Assembly (NCBI RefSeq): GCF_910592395.1
Contig: NC_088309.1
Span: 21,826,599-21,890,598 of the forward strand
From: Lineus longissimus
Taxonomy: Eukaryota; Nemertea; Pilidiophora; Heteronemertea; Lineidae
Length of the DNA stretch: 64,000 nucleotides
Direction of reading: 5' to 3'
Shown: positions 14,069 through 26,349 of the stretch, piece after piece
Layout of the letters: each line of letters opens with the position of its first letter
Position numbering within the stretch: the first letter of the stretch is position 1
Position numbers and translations under genes: made by a program
Notes under the pieces: generated by a model
What the model was told of the DNA's origin: nothing
Database searches by the model: none
The model's input: only the letters and a program-made list of their open reading frames with translations

Positions 14069-16950
14069 ATTACGCAAGGTGCTTAGGATGATATTACCAA
14101 ATTACCAGCATAAAACTTCTCTCAAATGTTTCTCAAGTCTGTTTCTTGATCCAGTTAGGCCAATAACTCCAGAAAGAGACATTCATGGTTGAGGCAGCAA
14201 GAATATTCATACTATAGTGTAGATATACATGTATATGTATCTTTGGTGATAAAATAAATGAGACAGTTATGTCTTCAAGCTGGAGTTAATGGGGATGATT
14301 TGCTCAGCAGCTGTGGACAGAGTTATGTAGACATTCAAAGTCATTCAATCAAACTGGTGCCTAATTAAAATTTTGAATGTGGATTTAAACGGCTGTTGCT
14401 TGAGCTGTGAACCCATCTGTTCCTGAATGACAGGGGCATTTTCTAAGAAAAGAATGAAATTCAAGTCATTATTAAGCTAGACAAATTGGCAGCAAGTGGA
14501 ATTCTTAAGGGTGAACGTACATCTGAAATATTTGAGAGAAGTTGGGAGTAACAACTTGAGAACCCCTTTATGAACTGCAGTCTATTGATTGAACAAATTC
14601 TGATAAATGAAATTGTTGATGTTCGTGAAACATGTACTTGTGCAGTGATATTTTGAAAAGAGGTAGGCACTGCCCAGCAAAAAAACCATGAAAACCATAA
14701 AAACTTTCTACGTAAATGGTTGGAAAAGAAATTTGGCCAAAAATTGCCAACGAAACCAGCAAAAAGTGTTGCAGTTTATAAAAGGTGTTTTTTATGATCT
14801 TGATGATATCTGATCATTGTGTAAAGTAGATTCCTTTGGAACAATTTCAGACAACAACATTTGAAATATTTCTTTGGAAACTGAATAATTCTTTACATTG
14901 TAAATACGCATCAACACAGATATGGGGGATTATTTATTTTTCAAAATCTGTAAGTTTTGTAACTATTGCAAACGAATGTATTATACTACTGTATTACTAT
15001 CAGAAGCCTTTTCAAAGATTTGTGAGTCATGATCGTGAAAATTCAAGCAGGTTTTTGCCCTTGGTCATGGCAATTAGTATTAGAACATGGTCATGTACTG
15101 GTTACGGTGTTACAACTCACAATGGCTTGGAATCCCGTATGATTAATTCCACCATGTTCTCCCCAGATCGAGCCTTATGCTCTGCATCTTATAGAGCACT
15201 ATGCACCATGATCTGAGGAGAACTTAGCAAGGATTTAGGAACATGACTTGCAAATTTTCATGATAACAATTGTTTTGTTAAGGCATGCGTGTTTGCAATG
15301 ATAACTCAACTAACCTTTTGGTAACGCTATAGTTGTGTTTGTAGTATTTCTTCCAAAAACTTTGAAGGGCGGGAATTTTGGAAGTTGGCAAAGAGAAGGG
15401 AAAGGGTGAACTGTGAAAAGGGGCAGAATGAGCACCCTTCTGTAATAGAAAATGCATTAGCTGTTGTGAAGAAAGGCAGGGAGCATTTTTAGAGGGACAG
15501 GATGCTGCACACTTCTATTTTCATCTGGCAGAAACACAAGTTTAGGATTTTTGTTATGGATTCCGGGTTATTTACCAGAGCACATTGGATATCTGGTCTA
15601 TTAGGACTAATATTAGAAACAAAAATCATGGCTGTGTTGTAATCATTGCTTTTCTTTGTGTAGCGTTTCTTATTTCCTCCCAAAGTTTGATTTTAAAACG
15701 AATCCTATGAAGTTGGGGAGTTCGAGATTTAGGTTCAGTCGTTGTGTCCAACCAAATTTTCCACTGCATACTTGCCTTTGCTGCAAATATCAGCTCCAGC
15801 AAGTTATTCTATGAACTGTGTATGTCATGCACCGTTGGGTCTTTGGCTGTTCTGTATATTTCTTTTGGGTTCGGGGTTTTATACAGGTGTGGTAAAAGGA
15901 TTGGTTTTATAAATATTGTCCATCATATTCACTGGTCATTTAATGCTGCATGTACCATTGTTACGTTAGTAAGTGTTGATTTCGGTTCTTGTTCTCTCAT
16001 TTAAACAACTTTTAAAAATTGTCATCAGTTGAATAACCTTTCATGGTATCATTAAAAGGAATTGTGATACTGTAGACTTCCCATTATCAATATCACATCC
16101 ACTTTTACATACATGGAGATGAAACTTCAAATGTCTTAAATTTGGTTAAGAGAATACCATGTCTCTTGGTATACTTGAAGTAACATGTATAATTTGTACA
16201 GACCTAGGTACATGTACCCATTATATCATTCCATGCATAAGATCTCATATTTTCATGATCGTGTACACATTCTACAAATGTAAATGTAGAATGTGACTTG
16301 TGCATGTACATGTATGAGCTGGGGGTTCAGATGTAAAAAATCATGAACATGCTCAATAATTTGTCTGGTTTTCGGGCATGTAATGATGAAACTGTTGTAT
16401 CATTTATGTTCATTCTGTATATAATCTTACCAAGGTTTGATGAATACCAATTCATGTAATGTAAGGTTTATCCTCACAGGGGTTGTAAATCTACCCCCTC
16501 ACCTTTCCTGTTGAGAAATGTCCGTGTTCATGTAAACCACCTGATTGGTTTAAGGTGGGAAAGGTTCTATGAAAGAACGTTTTGTTTTATTTATAGTTTA
16601 AGAATGACATCAGGTATATTTGATTAGAATGCAAATCTAGCTGTAGCATAGTCAACACCAAAAAAGGTTTCTTTGGGTAGTTTTACAAGTGCACACTTCC
16701 ATTGAATTTTACAGATTTGCATTTTCTTGCACAATGAAAGAAATTGCACTAATTAATGAACCGCTTAGTATGGATACAGACGCTCTACTCGAGTTTTCAA
16801 ATGAGACATTAATGCTTTTCTGGTTTCTTTCTTATGATAAGAATCCATAAAAGGTCTGTAGTTGCTACTGTTCTCCATGATCAAGTCCACTTTAAGATCA
16901 GGAGTCTTTCTGCATTGTGTAAGAGCGATTGGTAACTTCAAATGCTTATT
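14069..16950 (+). other. TMED2 3' UTR and convergent intergenic region
   Basis: The first polyadenylation signal after the TMED2 stop is AATAAA at 14253-14258, followed by GT-rich sequence, giving a 3' UTR of about 200 bp. The rest to 16950 holds no exon I can support. It is rich in ACATGTA-type motifs and has one perfect 9-bp hairpin near 16270. Confidence 0.55.
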
Positions 16951-16983
16951 TACTCTGGTTAGTTAACCAGGTTTGGTTTGTTT

Positions 16984-17334
16984 TATTAAATTGCTTTGTA
17001 GAACTAGATGTGTCCTCCGGACACTTATTTTCTGGTGTTGTGAAATACACCACCTTGAGCAGTCTTCAAAAGAAAAAGAAATAAACCAATAAAAACTGAT
17101 GTCAATCTCATATTTACTTTCTTGTCTCATTTTTTCTTCAAAACTCTTGGTGGTTTCATAGAAACCACCATATATCATATGGACATGGTCAGGGAATGCA
17201 AGAGTTTGGCTTGGAATGCTGAAATGACCTCTTCTTTCCAAGATATCCCAGGCTAATGAAGTACTAGCACCACACTCTTGAAGATCTGTTCCCCAACAAT
17301 TCAAATGGAAGTCACAGTCACACTTGACCTGAAA
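16984..17334 (-). other. Possible unassigned exon
   Basis: After a good acceptor (TTTCAG, minus sense) near 17335 the frame stays open for about 120 codons. It reads VKCDCDFHLNCWGTDLQEC, then SLAWDILERRGHFSIPS and HVHMIYGGFYETTKSFEEKM. Composition is protein-like for the first 75 residues, then less so. An AATAAA signal in minus sense at 16982-16987 lies inside the end of the frame. I recognise no family. It may be a terminal exon of an unrecognised gene or chance. Confidence 0.25.
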
Positions 17335-19613
17335 TTGTAATCAAACGCCACCGAATCTCTCTGGGAAACACAGCAGTGATAGGGACCATTGTTATGTGTC
17401 TCCAAAGGCCAATCTCCATTATAACTGTGGTCATGACTCAATGTGCCCCTGCTGAAGAAACAGAATGTAGTTTGGTACATTCTAACAGCCCACGAGAATG
17501 AACTTCTGTGGAATATTTGTATTGGGGATAATGGCCCTCTAAAGCCGACCTAAAAGATTTGAACATGGCCGTATCTGGATGATACCAGTGCAACTGCAAT
17601 GCACCATAACATGTGTATGCTCCAGACTTGTCTATTCTGGGACACCAAGACTGGCCACATGGCCAAACAGTGAATCAATGGGGACAAAGCTCCAGGGATA
17701 TGAGAGAAACAAGAGATGACAGCCAGGTTTATAAGAGGCACAGGCCTGGGCCTGTAGTATAAAGTCTATCATTATGAAGAAGAAAGAAGACCATTGTCCA
17801 AAGAGGCTCATTAGATCTGTCTTGTTCTACTCGAATCTTGCAACATGACATCTTTGAAAACTCCTGAAATCTGCATAAACGAACAAAAGTCAAATATCGT
17901 ATCATCAACAACTTTATTCTTACCACCATGATAAGTATCTTTTAATAAAACAGAAAACTACAAAGATTTGAAACAGTTTTACAGATGATACATGTGAAGT
18001 GTAAGACTGAAGCATGTGTAAAATGGAGATCTAAATGCTTTATAAAAGCTTGTGAGAAATATCTTAAGTTGGGCAGTAGAAAAACTTCGTACAGCTGTAC
18101 ACTACAGCAAAAAAAGTTCCAAATCCACTTAAATGAAACTTGTGAGGACTATATTTTCACTAGAATATTTTGCGGATTGCAAAAACGAAATGGAGCAAAA
18201 TGTTGGTGGTTAACAGTACAAGATGATATCAACTGGATGAAAAACTGTCAGTCTCATCTTTCATTCAGGTAGTAACAGTCCTACAGAATACAGCTTCACT
18301 GAAAGTTACCACCAATCCAGAGTGACACGACACCAATTCCAAACAAAATCGTACCAAAAGATGAAGAATAGCCCCATCTTTAAAAGCGTCACAAATTTTT
18401 TAAATCTAAATAACACCTCAACCAGTAGGCCTTATTGTCCTTGTTATTTAATTCATATGAGAGGGCAATTCCACTTGCTCAAAATATTTCTGCATGTCAA
18501 CTGCACCATCTAGATACATGAACATGTACATGAAGTTACTCATCCATGCACATTCAACTGTCTGACAAAAGTAATTTCAAATTTTACAAAATATTTCAAA
18601 CAACCCTTTCTACATGTAAAGCTCTGTCACCGTCTGATATTCTAACAAAATACACAAAAACATGCAACTGGTAATACCATGAACATATCAGCAAATACAT
18701 GTACTACAAACAGGCATATCAAAACTAAGTGTTAAAAAAGAACAGATCATAATCTATAATAGCAGCTATTCCAACAGTACATTGTAGTACTAACCCAGTT
18801 GGGATCATAGACAAACAAACACAACTAAAAACTTTTCAGTCTGCACTGAATCAGGACAAAAGAGCTGACTGACTGTTATCTCATGATAGACAATTTCTAC
18901 CAAATCTCACCAAGTGCATGTAAGTAAGTATCTATTGCAGATATTCAACTGTCATATTTTTATGGTAGGCAATTTCTCCATAATTTTACAATAAATTCCA
19001 GTTCCAAGCACCAAATAAAATTACCAAATGCATCAATGGTCTATGATACACACACCCTGCAAAAACGAGATCTCTATCATCACTAAATGCTAATCTTCAA
19101 AACTAGGCCTAAATGCGAACGGACTCCTCAAGCCAAACCAACATAATAACATCATGGACCCTGTTGCCAATTTTTCATAACTCAACAATGCTCGATGATG
19201 GATGATGCATTTGAACCACTAACATGATTACTGTACTGATTTGTGGTGATATGTGAAAACACGATGAATGTACATGTGTAGTGTGTCACACAGACGAGCT
19301 GGTCACAGAAAATCTCATGATCTATTGCAGGGGCTTCTGACATCCTCCCTCCCTGGGAGTAAAATGCTTTTTATCAATGACAAACATGAATTGGTCTGTG
19401 GTGTTTTTTTTCCTAAGGGTAGGAATCTTAGGACAAATCCACTTTGAGATCAATACTATCATCTACACTATAGCTAGGTTGAACTTTGTACTAAGTCAAA
19501 TGCATTTCACAGAACTTTATCTCAATGTGAAAGTAATGCACTTGTTAAAACTTCAACCTTGACTGAATAGAGGTACTACATATGGCACTCAGCAATGCAT
19601 ACTATGTACACTA
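17335..19613 (-). other. Probable 3' UTR and flank of the clathrin-like gene
   Basis: No coding exon with domain support is seen. A minus-sense AATAAA at 17913-17918 is a candidate polyadenylation signal for the clathrin-like gene, which would give a 3' UTR of about 1.7 kb. No heavy-chain leg exon could be found here. Confidence 0.35.
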
Positions 19614-22600
19614 TCACCTACATAAAGTTTTCTCCAGACGATTGGCAATATTTGGTTTCTTCAATTGTTCCCTTACATACTCTATGAGAGCATTCTTTTT
19701 TATGTCTATGGACAATACCTGAAAATCCAAGAAGAAAGTTTTTATCAGATAAATATATATCAAGTTGGTAAATGAGGTGAAACTTTTATTCATCGGTTGG
19801 TGCCATTTTTTTTAATTGACCAGCACTTGGGCATGATACAATAACTGCAAAGGCACAGTCAGACATTCACACTCACTCACAGTAGACATAGCATGTGTAT
19901 ACCTGGAGGTGATTCTCAGGGTAAAGTGCTATAATTGTGCAGAATGTTATGCAAATGTCGAGCATTTCGACAGCAGCATTGATTTCAGCTGGCTGAGGTA
20001 AAGGTATGAAAACTTACTTGTCCTAGCTTAGTGATACCCAGTACTCCTTGAGTGGAAGTGTTCAGCACTGAGGTGATGACGATATCAGTACAGATGGGTG
20101 TACTGTACAAGGCTGCAGACGTCTCCAAGTCGCATATAAAGATCTGGCCATATTTTGTGATGACATAGAACAGTCTATAGTCAGTGCTAACCTGAAAACA
20201 TATCAAATTTAAATCTATAAATATAATTTGAAGTTGATTATTTGACATTTATGAATCCTTTTCAAAGCAGCTTGCAATATATGATTTGCTGAGCAAAATC
20301 TCTGCAGTTTTTCAGCTGGCAAATCATGCTTTACAAACTGAATACCCGCATTATTACCAGACAGCGGGTATAGCGGGCAGTGGTGCATTATAGCACAAAC
20401 AGTTAATTTCTATTGGGTTCTGCGAAATTACTGGTATGTATGTTTTTTGTCAATTTTTAAAATCTGTCATTCCGTATAACGCACCTGTATCTGAACTGGA
20501 AAATCAAACTTCTCTGTATCATCAGGAAATTTTAGTCCGTCTGTATGATTGGTCAATGCCTTGTTCCCTGGATTATGTGGACCAAGTTCAACGACATGTG
20601 CCTATAAAAATAAAAAGGTAGGGTTACAATGTTATTCTCTATGTCAAGTTTTATGTAATGCAATCTGAAGTATTCCTGTAGGTTCTCATCCTTTATCCAC
20701 TGATGAAGCAAAGACCAATACTGTTAAGCCACAGTCATTTCTAACCAAAAAAAATCATGTACGAGTTACTCACTTTGCCATAAAGTGCATCCCTGGACGC
20801 CACACAGAGTACAGTGGAAGGGTGCCGATTCCACTCAAACTTGTATTGGGCGAAATACACAGCGTGGGCAGCTATACACTGGGTCACACAGTGATCCACT
20901 GAATATAACTGCGTTACACCACAGATTCGTCTATCCTGAAGAAAAAAAACATCTTAAAATTTGGCCTTAGTTAATATGGTTCTATTCACAATCTGCCTCC
21001 TCTTCTCCAAGCACTAGGTGATAGTATCTTTTCACAGCAGTTTCCTTTAGGTGGAAATTTGTCCCGACTGATTGAGATTTTGGTAAGGTACACTTACACC
21101 TCATAGACAAGCCATAATAACAGATTTTCAACAGAGTGATGTAACATACCTCAGGATAGAGGCCAGTCAAGGCGAACCACTTCATCCCAGGGTCAACCCG
21201 GTAGCTAACAACCTCAGAGTCCTCAAGTCTCCGGTCACGCTCAAACATACGTCTTGGACAATCCTGCTCTAAAACACAGATGCAAAACTTGATTACACAT
21301 TACTCCTTGGTTGGTACAAATAACTTATGTTTTTTCGTTCCTGTACTTGAAATTCATGCTGGCGCTCTATCAGACAATCTGTTGGTCCTTTAAAAGGTAT
21401 TAACATAGATCCACAACATAAGTGTTCCAGAAATGTTAGATTTTCAAAAACAAAGATCAGTTGCAGTTGCATCCTGCAAACTAGTACTTGAACATGCTAT
21501 GTCATCATACCTGAATGGACCAGCCAATGATAGATGTATTTTTCCGTAACCATGGCAATGACGTCATCATTCACCCACGTCCAATAGCCAATTTCTTCAT
21601 CCATGTGACAACTTTTAGTCAGTGATCGAGATTGGATATTGAAAACTTCAAGTTTTCTACCCGCTAAAAAATAACAATAATTTTATCAAAGGAATGTTAG
21701 GCACGTTAGCATGGTCTGGGGAGGCAAGTTCCGACTTAACTTTAACTTGTAAATTGCTGATAACAAACATAACACTACCAGCAAATTTCCTGATTACCCT
21801 ATGGAGAAACGGTAAATACTTTCAAGTAATTTACTGATAGGATGTTAACGGGCTAAGCCAGTGAAGAGGATAGCTGCAGTAGGTGTGAAGATATCTAGGA
21901 CATCTAGAGAATGTATGAGGAATTTCACTCTTATCATTACACAGGAAATTGACAAACTAGGGTAGGAAACAACGCAGACTGCCCAACCATGGACAGGCAG
22001 ATGAAATCCCAATGTTGAAGTTAGCTCCCTTGAGAAGTATTGATCTTGTCGTCCTTTGATTTCAAATGAGCATGCCAGGATGCAGAATTTGGCACTTTGG
22101 ATTGGACATACAATACAATCTGAACTGACCCATCTCTTTTGGTTTCAGAATCGCTGAATAAATCCAAAACATCCAAACTTACCTTTTAAAGCAATAAGTG
22201 GAAGAGAAGGATTGACAAGGACAGAATCTGCCTTCACTCCCCATGTTTGTGGGGGTGTTTTATGGCACAGGGTCAGGAGGGTAGCCTGGAAAGATATGAA
22301 TGGATGTCAGCTAACCAGGAAAGGTATCAAGTAAATACAGTGGAACCTCTGTTAGCAGACACCTCTCTATTAAGGACAACCTCTCTATTAAGGACACTAG
22401 TTTTGGTCCCAAATTGGTTGTTTCCATTCAATTTGACCTCTCTAATCAGGACACCTCTCTATTAAGGACAGCACTTGTCAGTCCTGAGGGTGTCCTTAAT
22501 AGAGAGGTTCTACTGTACATTTTGTGTCCAATCCAGGTATTCAGAAGAATACTTTGCTCTTATAAGTCATGTAGGTGGACAGCTGTCTTTGGATGATTAG

Positions 22601-23463
22601 TATGAGGATGAGCATGGTCAAGGCACCAAAACTTTTTGGTCATAAATACATGTAGTTCAGGGACACCTGTCCATGTGGTAACAATTATTAAATATGGCAT
22701 GAGAAATATTGTCGAAAGCATCGCTTATGATGGGGACAAACAGACATACATGTAGTCCAGAATCAAATAATAATCAGGGAACGGGAGTCATTATTCTGTT
22801 TTACTTACCAAGTGCTGTTTTTTGTTTGTTTGTTTCCTTTGGAAGCTGCCATCATAGTCATCATGACGCACACAGATCCATTTATCTGAGGTCAGAGAGA
22901 CACGTGACCACGTGATTTGCTCTGAGGGAATGCCAAGGTCAGGAAGCTGAAAACACAATATGCAGGGACAATGATGAAGACATAATAATCACCTTGGCAA
23001 CACGGATAGTGAAACACCTACATTTATATGCTCGGTAAGCGTAAGAACTTCCCCAGTAACAGCCAAACGTCCCTCCACCTCAGTTAACATGTTCAGGGTA
23101 ATTAATTCTCCAATCTGAGAAAATGTCCCCAAATGCTCACAATCCTGAACAGTTTAAGAGTAAGACAAAATATCCTGAAGTGAACATATCCCAATATCTG
23201 CCCTAACTACAATAACATGAACTCTTGTAAAAGACAAGACCAGGAAGGAAGTGACTAAGACGGGAAATATAATTTGACACACAGGAACCTGGCACAGAGA
23301 GATAACAAGAATTTAAACTGAAACAAGACGCCACACTCCAAAATCACACTTTTAGACATCCTATCCCTACACTAACATTGTTTTCATTGGAACCAATGAA
23401 TGGTATTTCCGAAGAGAATCTCACACTTGGAATCTCATTGGGCAGGATCCCTTCCCAGTATAC
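19614..23463 (-). CDS. Divergent clathrin heavy-chain-like protein, propeller and linker start only
   Basis: Minus-strand exons: 23463-23377 (tentative), 22946-22809, 22285-22183, 21663-21511, 21268-21150, 20935-20774, 20601-20485, 20191-20018 and 19718-19614. All have GT/AG borders and agreeing phases; 385 aa are visible. It matches the clathrin heavy-chain N-terminal beta-propeller in order: LTSDKWICVRHD, ADSVLVNPSLPLIALK, RKLEVFNIQ, TQLYSVDH, YVITKYGQIFICDLE and LGITKLGQ. The start of the alpha linker follows (VLSIDIKKNALIEYVREQL), then a stop. Canonical heavy chain is about 1675 aa and extremely conserved; this copy is far more diverged, so it is a paralogue, not the housekeeping gene. 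It lacks the leg and trimerisation regions. The translation start lies further upstream and was not found. A GTAGGT just before the stop could be a donor to unseen exons. Confidence 0.83.
22338..22515. mobile_element. TA-flanked MITE, 178 bp
   Basis: Flanked by TA on both sides. It starts CAGTGGAACCTCT and ends AGAGGTTCTACTG, which are imperfect inverted repeats. Inside are several copies of CTCTCTATTAAGGACA. The TA duplication and CAGT ends are typical of pogo/Tigger-type (Tc1/mariner superfamily) non-autonomous elements. It sits within an intron of the clathrin-like gene, between the exons at 22183-22285 and 22809-22946. Confidence 0.85.
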
Positions 23464-26349
23464 CTGACAGAAATAAGTGGCTAGTGAATCAGACTTGGCT
23501 TTACTCCAAAAAAACTCAGAAAATAGCAGAAGTTGAGATTTGGTTACTCGACATGTATAACAGATACAAGGAATGCAACACAGCCACCTGTAAACTACCA
23601 AGCAAAAGTTAAGCTTATTTCAAAAACTACTGTTAACTGACTGCCTGGGTGTATTCAAAAAATCTTCTGCTTCATTGATCTCGAAACAATACAAATTTTC
23701 AAGACAAGAATATATTTCAATTTCAGCGCTGAAACTCAGCAATCAAGTTAGTTTAGTGGTCATATTCCCATTTTCACAGTTGTTACAATGGGATGAAACG
23801 AGTGAATATGGCAACCTAAGCACAATTTCTGAATCACTTATCATTCATTATCCGATTAGATCAAAATGAAGAAAAGTATCAGCAGACCACTATTAGTCTC
23901 AGTCAAAGGATGTGAAGTCACTGAAGATCCAGGAATTCTAATTCAGAGCAGAGTCCTGCATTGAGCATTCATGAATAAAAAATGATGATCATGAAAAGTC
24001 AATAGTTCATCACAGGACAGTGCGAGTCATGCAGCTCACATATACCTGGACACATGTCCAAATAATCAAGCTCATGGCGTAACAGCTGTAGATTTATGAG
24101 TATGTATACCTCATGCAGCATTTTTGATTGGTCATTGCAAATTCTGACTTCTGTTGACTAATTAGATTTCTACAATCATGTACATGTTCGATGAGTGTCT
24201 GAATCTGGAATCATCAAAATTAGGAATCTGACTCAGATTTCCAATTTTTGACAACTGGTTTAGACATGTCAGACTCAGAGTCCAGTGTTGCCTGTTGGTT
24301 CATCACCAAACCAACAGGCAATATACTAGCTGACCAAGGCCTACTATACTACAATCATTCATGTATTTTTAAATTAACACCAGTTCATTTTGTCAAATGC
24401 GCAGTAGAGTAGGCTATTACCGGTAGCCAAAGAGGTAAATGGATACACAACAGTCAACAGAAAAAGACGTCTCAACATTGAAGATGAAGCATGGAGAGCG
24501 AGGTAAACAGGGGTATACTTTTTTGGGACATCCTAGCGGCCTAGCCCTGCATGCTCAATGCATGCAGTGTACAATGATTGCCCTGGGCTGTCAGTGTCAT
24601 CTCTATCATGGCCTGTGTGAGCAGTGACTGTAGTGGCCTGTGCCTGTGCCTGCAGAAATGTTCCAAACACAGCTCAAATTCATGCTTTATTTCGAGTAAA
24701 CTATACAAACCTTTGCTAATTCGGTGATTCTCACGGGAGGCCTTGCATCTTCCATACCTTCTCTACCAATGATTAATCACATGGCCCTTGAATTTCACAT
24801 AGGGGCCTAAATCGGTTGTTCCTGAAGAGATTGATTTTGGTTTTCGTTTTGGTTTTTTCTGTTTTGTTTTTGAGATGTTGCATGTAATTCATATGACAAG
24901 TTCTTTAATTTGAAATTTCATAGATATCAAGCATAAAGCCAATGTAAGTTAAATATCGTAAAAATAAAACTTTATGAAGGCAATTTAGAATAATTCCCAC
25001 ATATTTAACATTGCTGCACATGCTGAAATTGTTGCAACATCTAAACTTCGAAACCAATCTCCCGACTCCCGGGCGCCGGGCCAAATGTCCAATTTACATG
25101 CACCCGCTGAAATTGTCACAGTGGGTGGGTCGAGTGAGGCTTCACATTGATGGTCACCATTGACGCCGCTTGGAGAATGCCAATCTCCCGGTCTTCGGTC
25201 CGTCTGTCGAATTTTACATGCACCCGCTGAAATTCTCTCTCAAGTAGGTCAAATGACACTTGGCGACGATGATCACGGTTGAAGACGCTTGGAGAGTGAT
25301 CACTATCCAGGCATCTCGCCCTGGCATCAGGCCAAAAACCATTATGCGGAATTATTCATTAAAATTATGTAAAATTATTTATCAAAATGATTCATTAAAA
25401 TCCAATTAGTCCGGCCTGCTTATTGGATTTACATCTGAAGCAAAGAATATTTATTTACCGCTACCGACATGTGGCGGAGCAGATGCTGGACCTTAGAGGC
25501 CTATATCCTCGAGCCTGACATATCAGTGGCAGGATCTCGAGGGATCCGCAGAGCCTTCCATAATCAGGTCGGGTCGAACTCGAGAACCCAGGTTTTGTGC
25601 GGTGGCGCCATCTAAACTCGACTATACATTCATCACATAACTAGGCTACTTGGAATGGAAACGCATGTTTCACAATCTTTCTTGCAATCGGTGATTAATA
25701 CAAGTTTGTTTATGCAGTCATCTAGACCTATATGAAGCTTTTGGATATTTGTTAATAAGCAGTTGTCTGGTCCGTTGTCTGCTGTAAAGACTTGGTTTAG
25801 TTCACTAGTTGGAAAATAATCGAAATCATTTAGTGACCGGCATCCGGGAATCAAAACCTCCGTAGTTGTGTGTGTACTGTAGTAGTGTATTTTGTACTCT
25901 ATTTTTGGAGATTCATATTTCAATATTTATCATCTTGCCCTTGGTCTATTTTACTTGACCATGCATGACCCATGCCTATGCCCAGGCTGTGCATCCCGTG
26001 CATCTCGATACTTAAGGAGGGCTATCATGTCAGGTCAAGAGTACTTGAGTAGGCCTACTAGAATTCGTTACTGCGTCTGTGGTACTCCTCACTACTCTGA
26101 CTCTGCAGATTTAAAATGTTATCTTTTTTTCATTACAGACAGAATTTAGTGGATGAAGGTCATCAGAAGCAATGTCAAGAATACCATGAAGTCATCGGGA
26201 GTTAGTTGCACCCTTGGTCATGAAAAGAACCTTACTAAGATCATAGATTAAGACGCTGAATCACACCCACTTCTACAAGAGATTTGTTCTGTCAGAACAT
26301 CGATTGAAACAAAGAAATTGACGCTACCATCAATTACTGACTATACATC
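23464..26349. other. Divergent intergenic region between the clathrin-like gene and SLC22
   Basis: No assigned gene. It should hold the 5' end of the clathrin-like gene (minus) and the SLC22 promoter (plus), but neither transcription start is identifiable. A minus-strand frame at 25633-25923 (96 codons from an ATG) has a protein-like composition but no recognisable domain. Two tandem copies of an interspersed GC-rich repeat lie at 25055-25298. An acceptor-like site near 26137 may start the SLC22 5' UTR exon. Confidence 0.5.
25055..25298 (+). repeat. Interspersed GC-rich repeat, two tandem copies
   Basis: Copy 1 (25055-25180) and copy 2 (25181-25298) both start CAATCTCCCG and contain TTTACATGCACCCGCTGAAA. 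They end in GACGCTTGGAGAATG-like sequence (copy 1 reads GACGCCGCTTGGAGAATG). A third copy lies inverted at 46669-46787. The family is therefore dispersed; no coding capacity or terminal repeats are visible. Confidence 0.85.
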
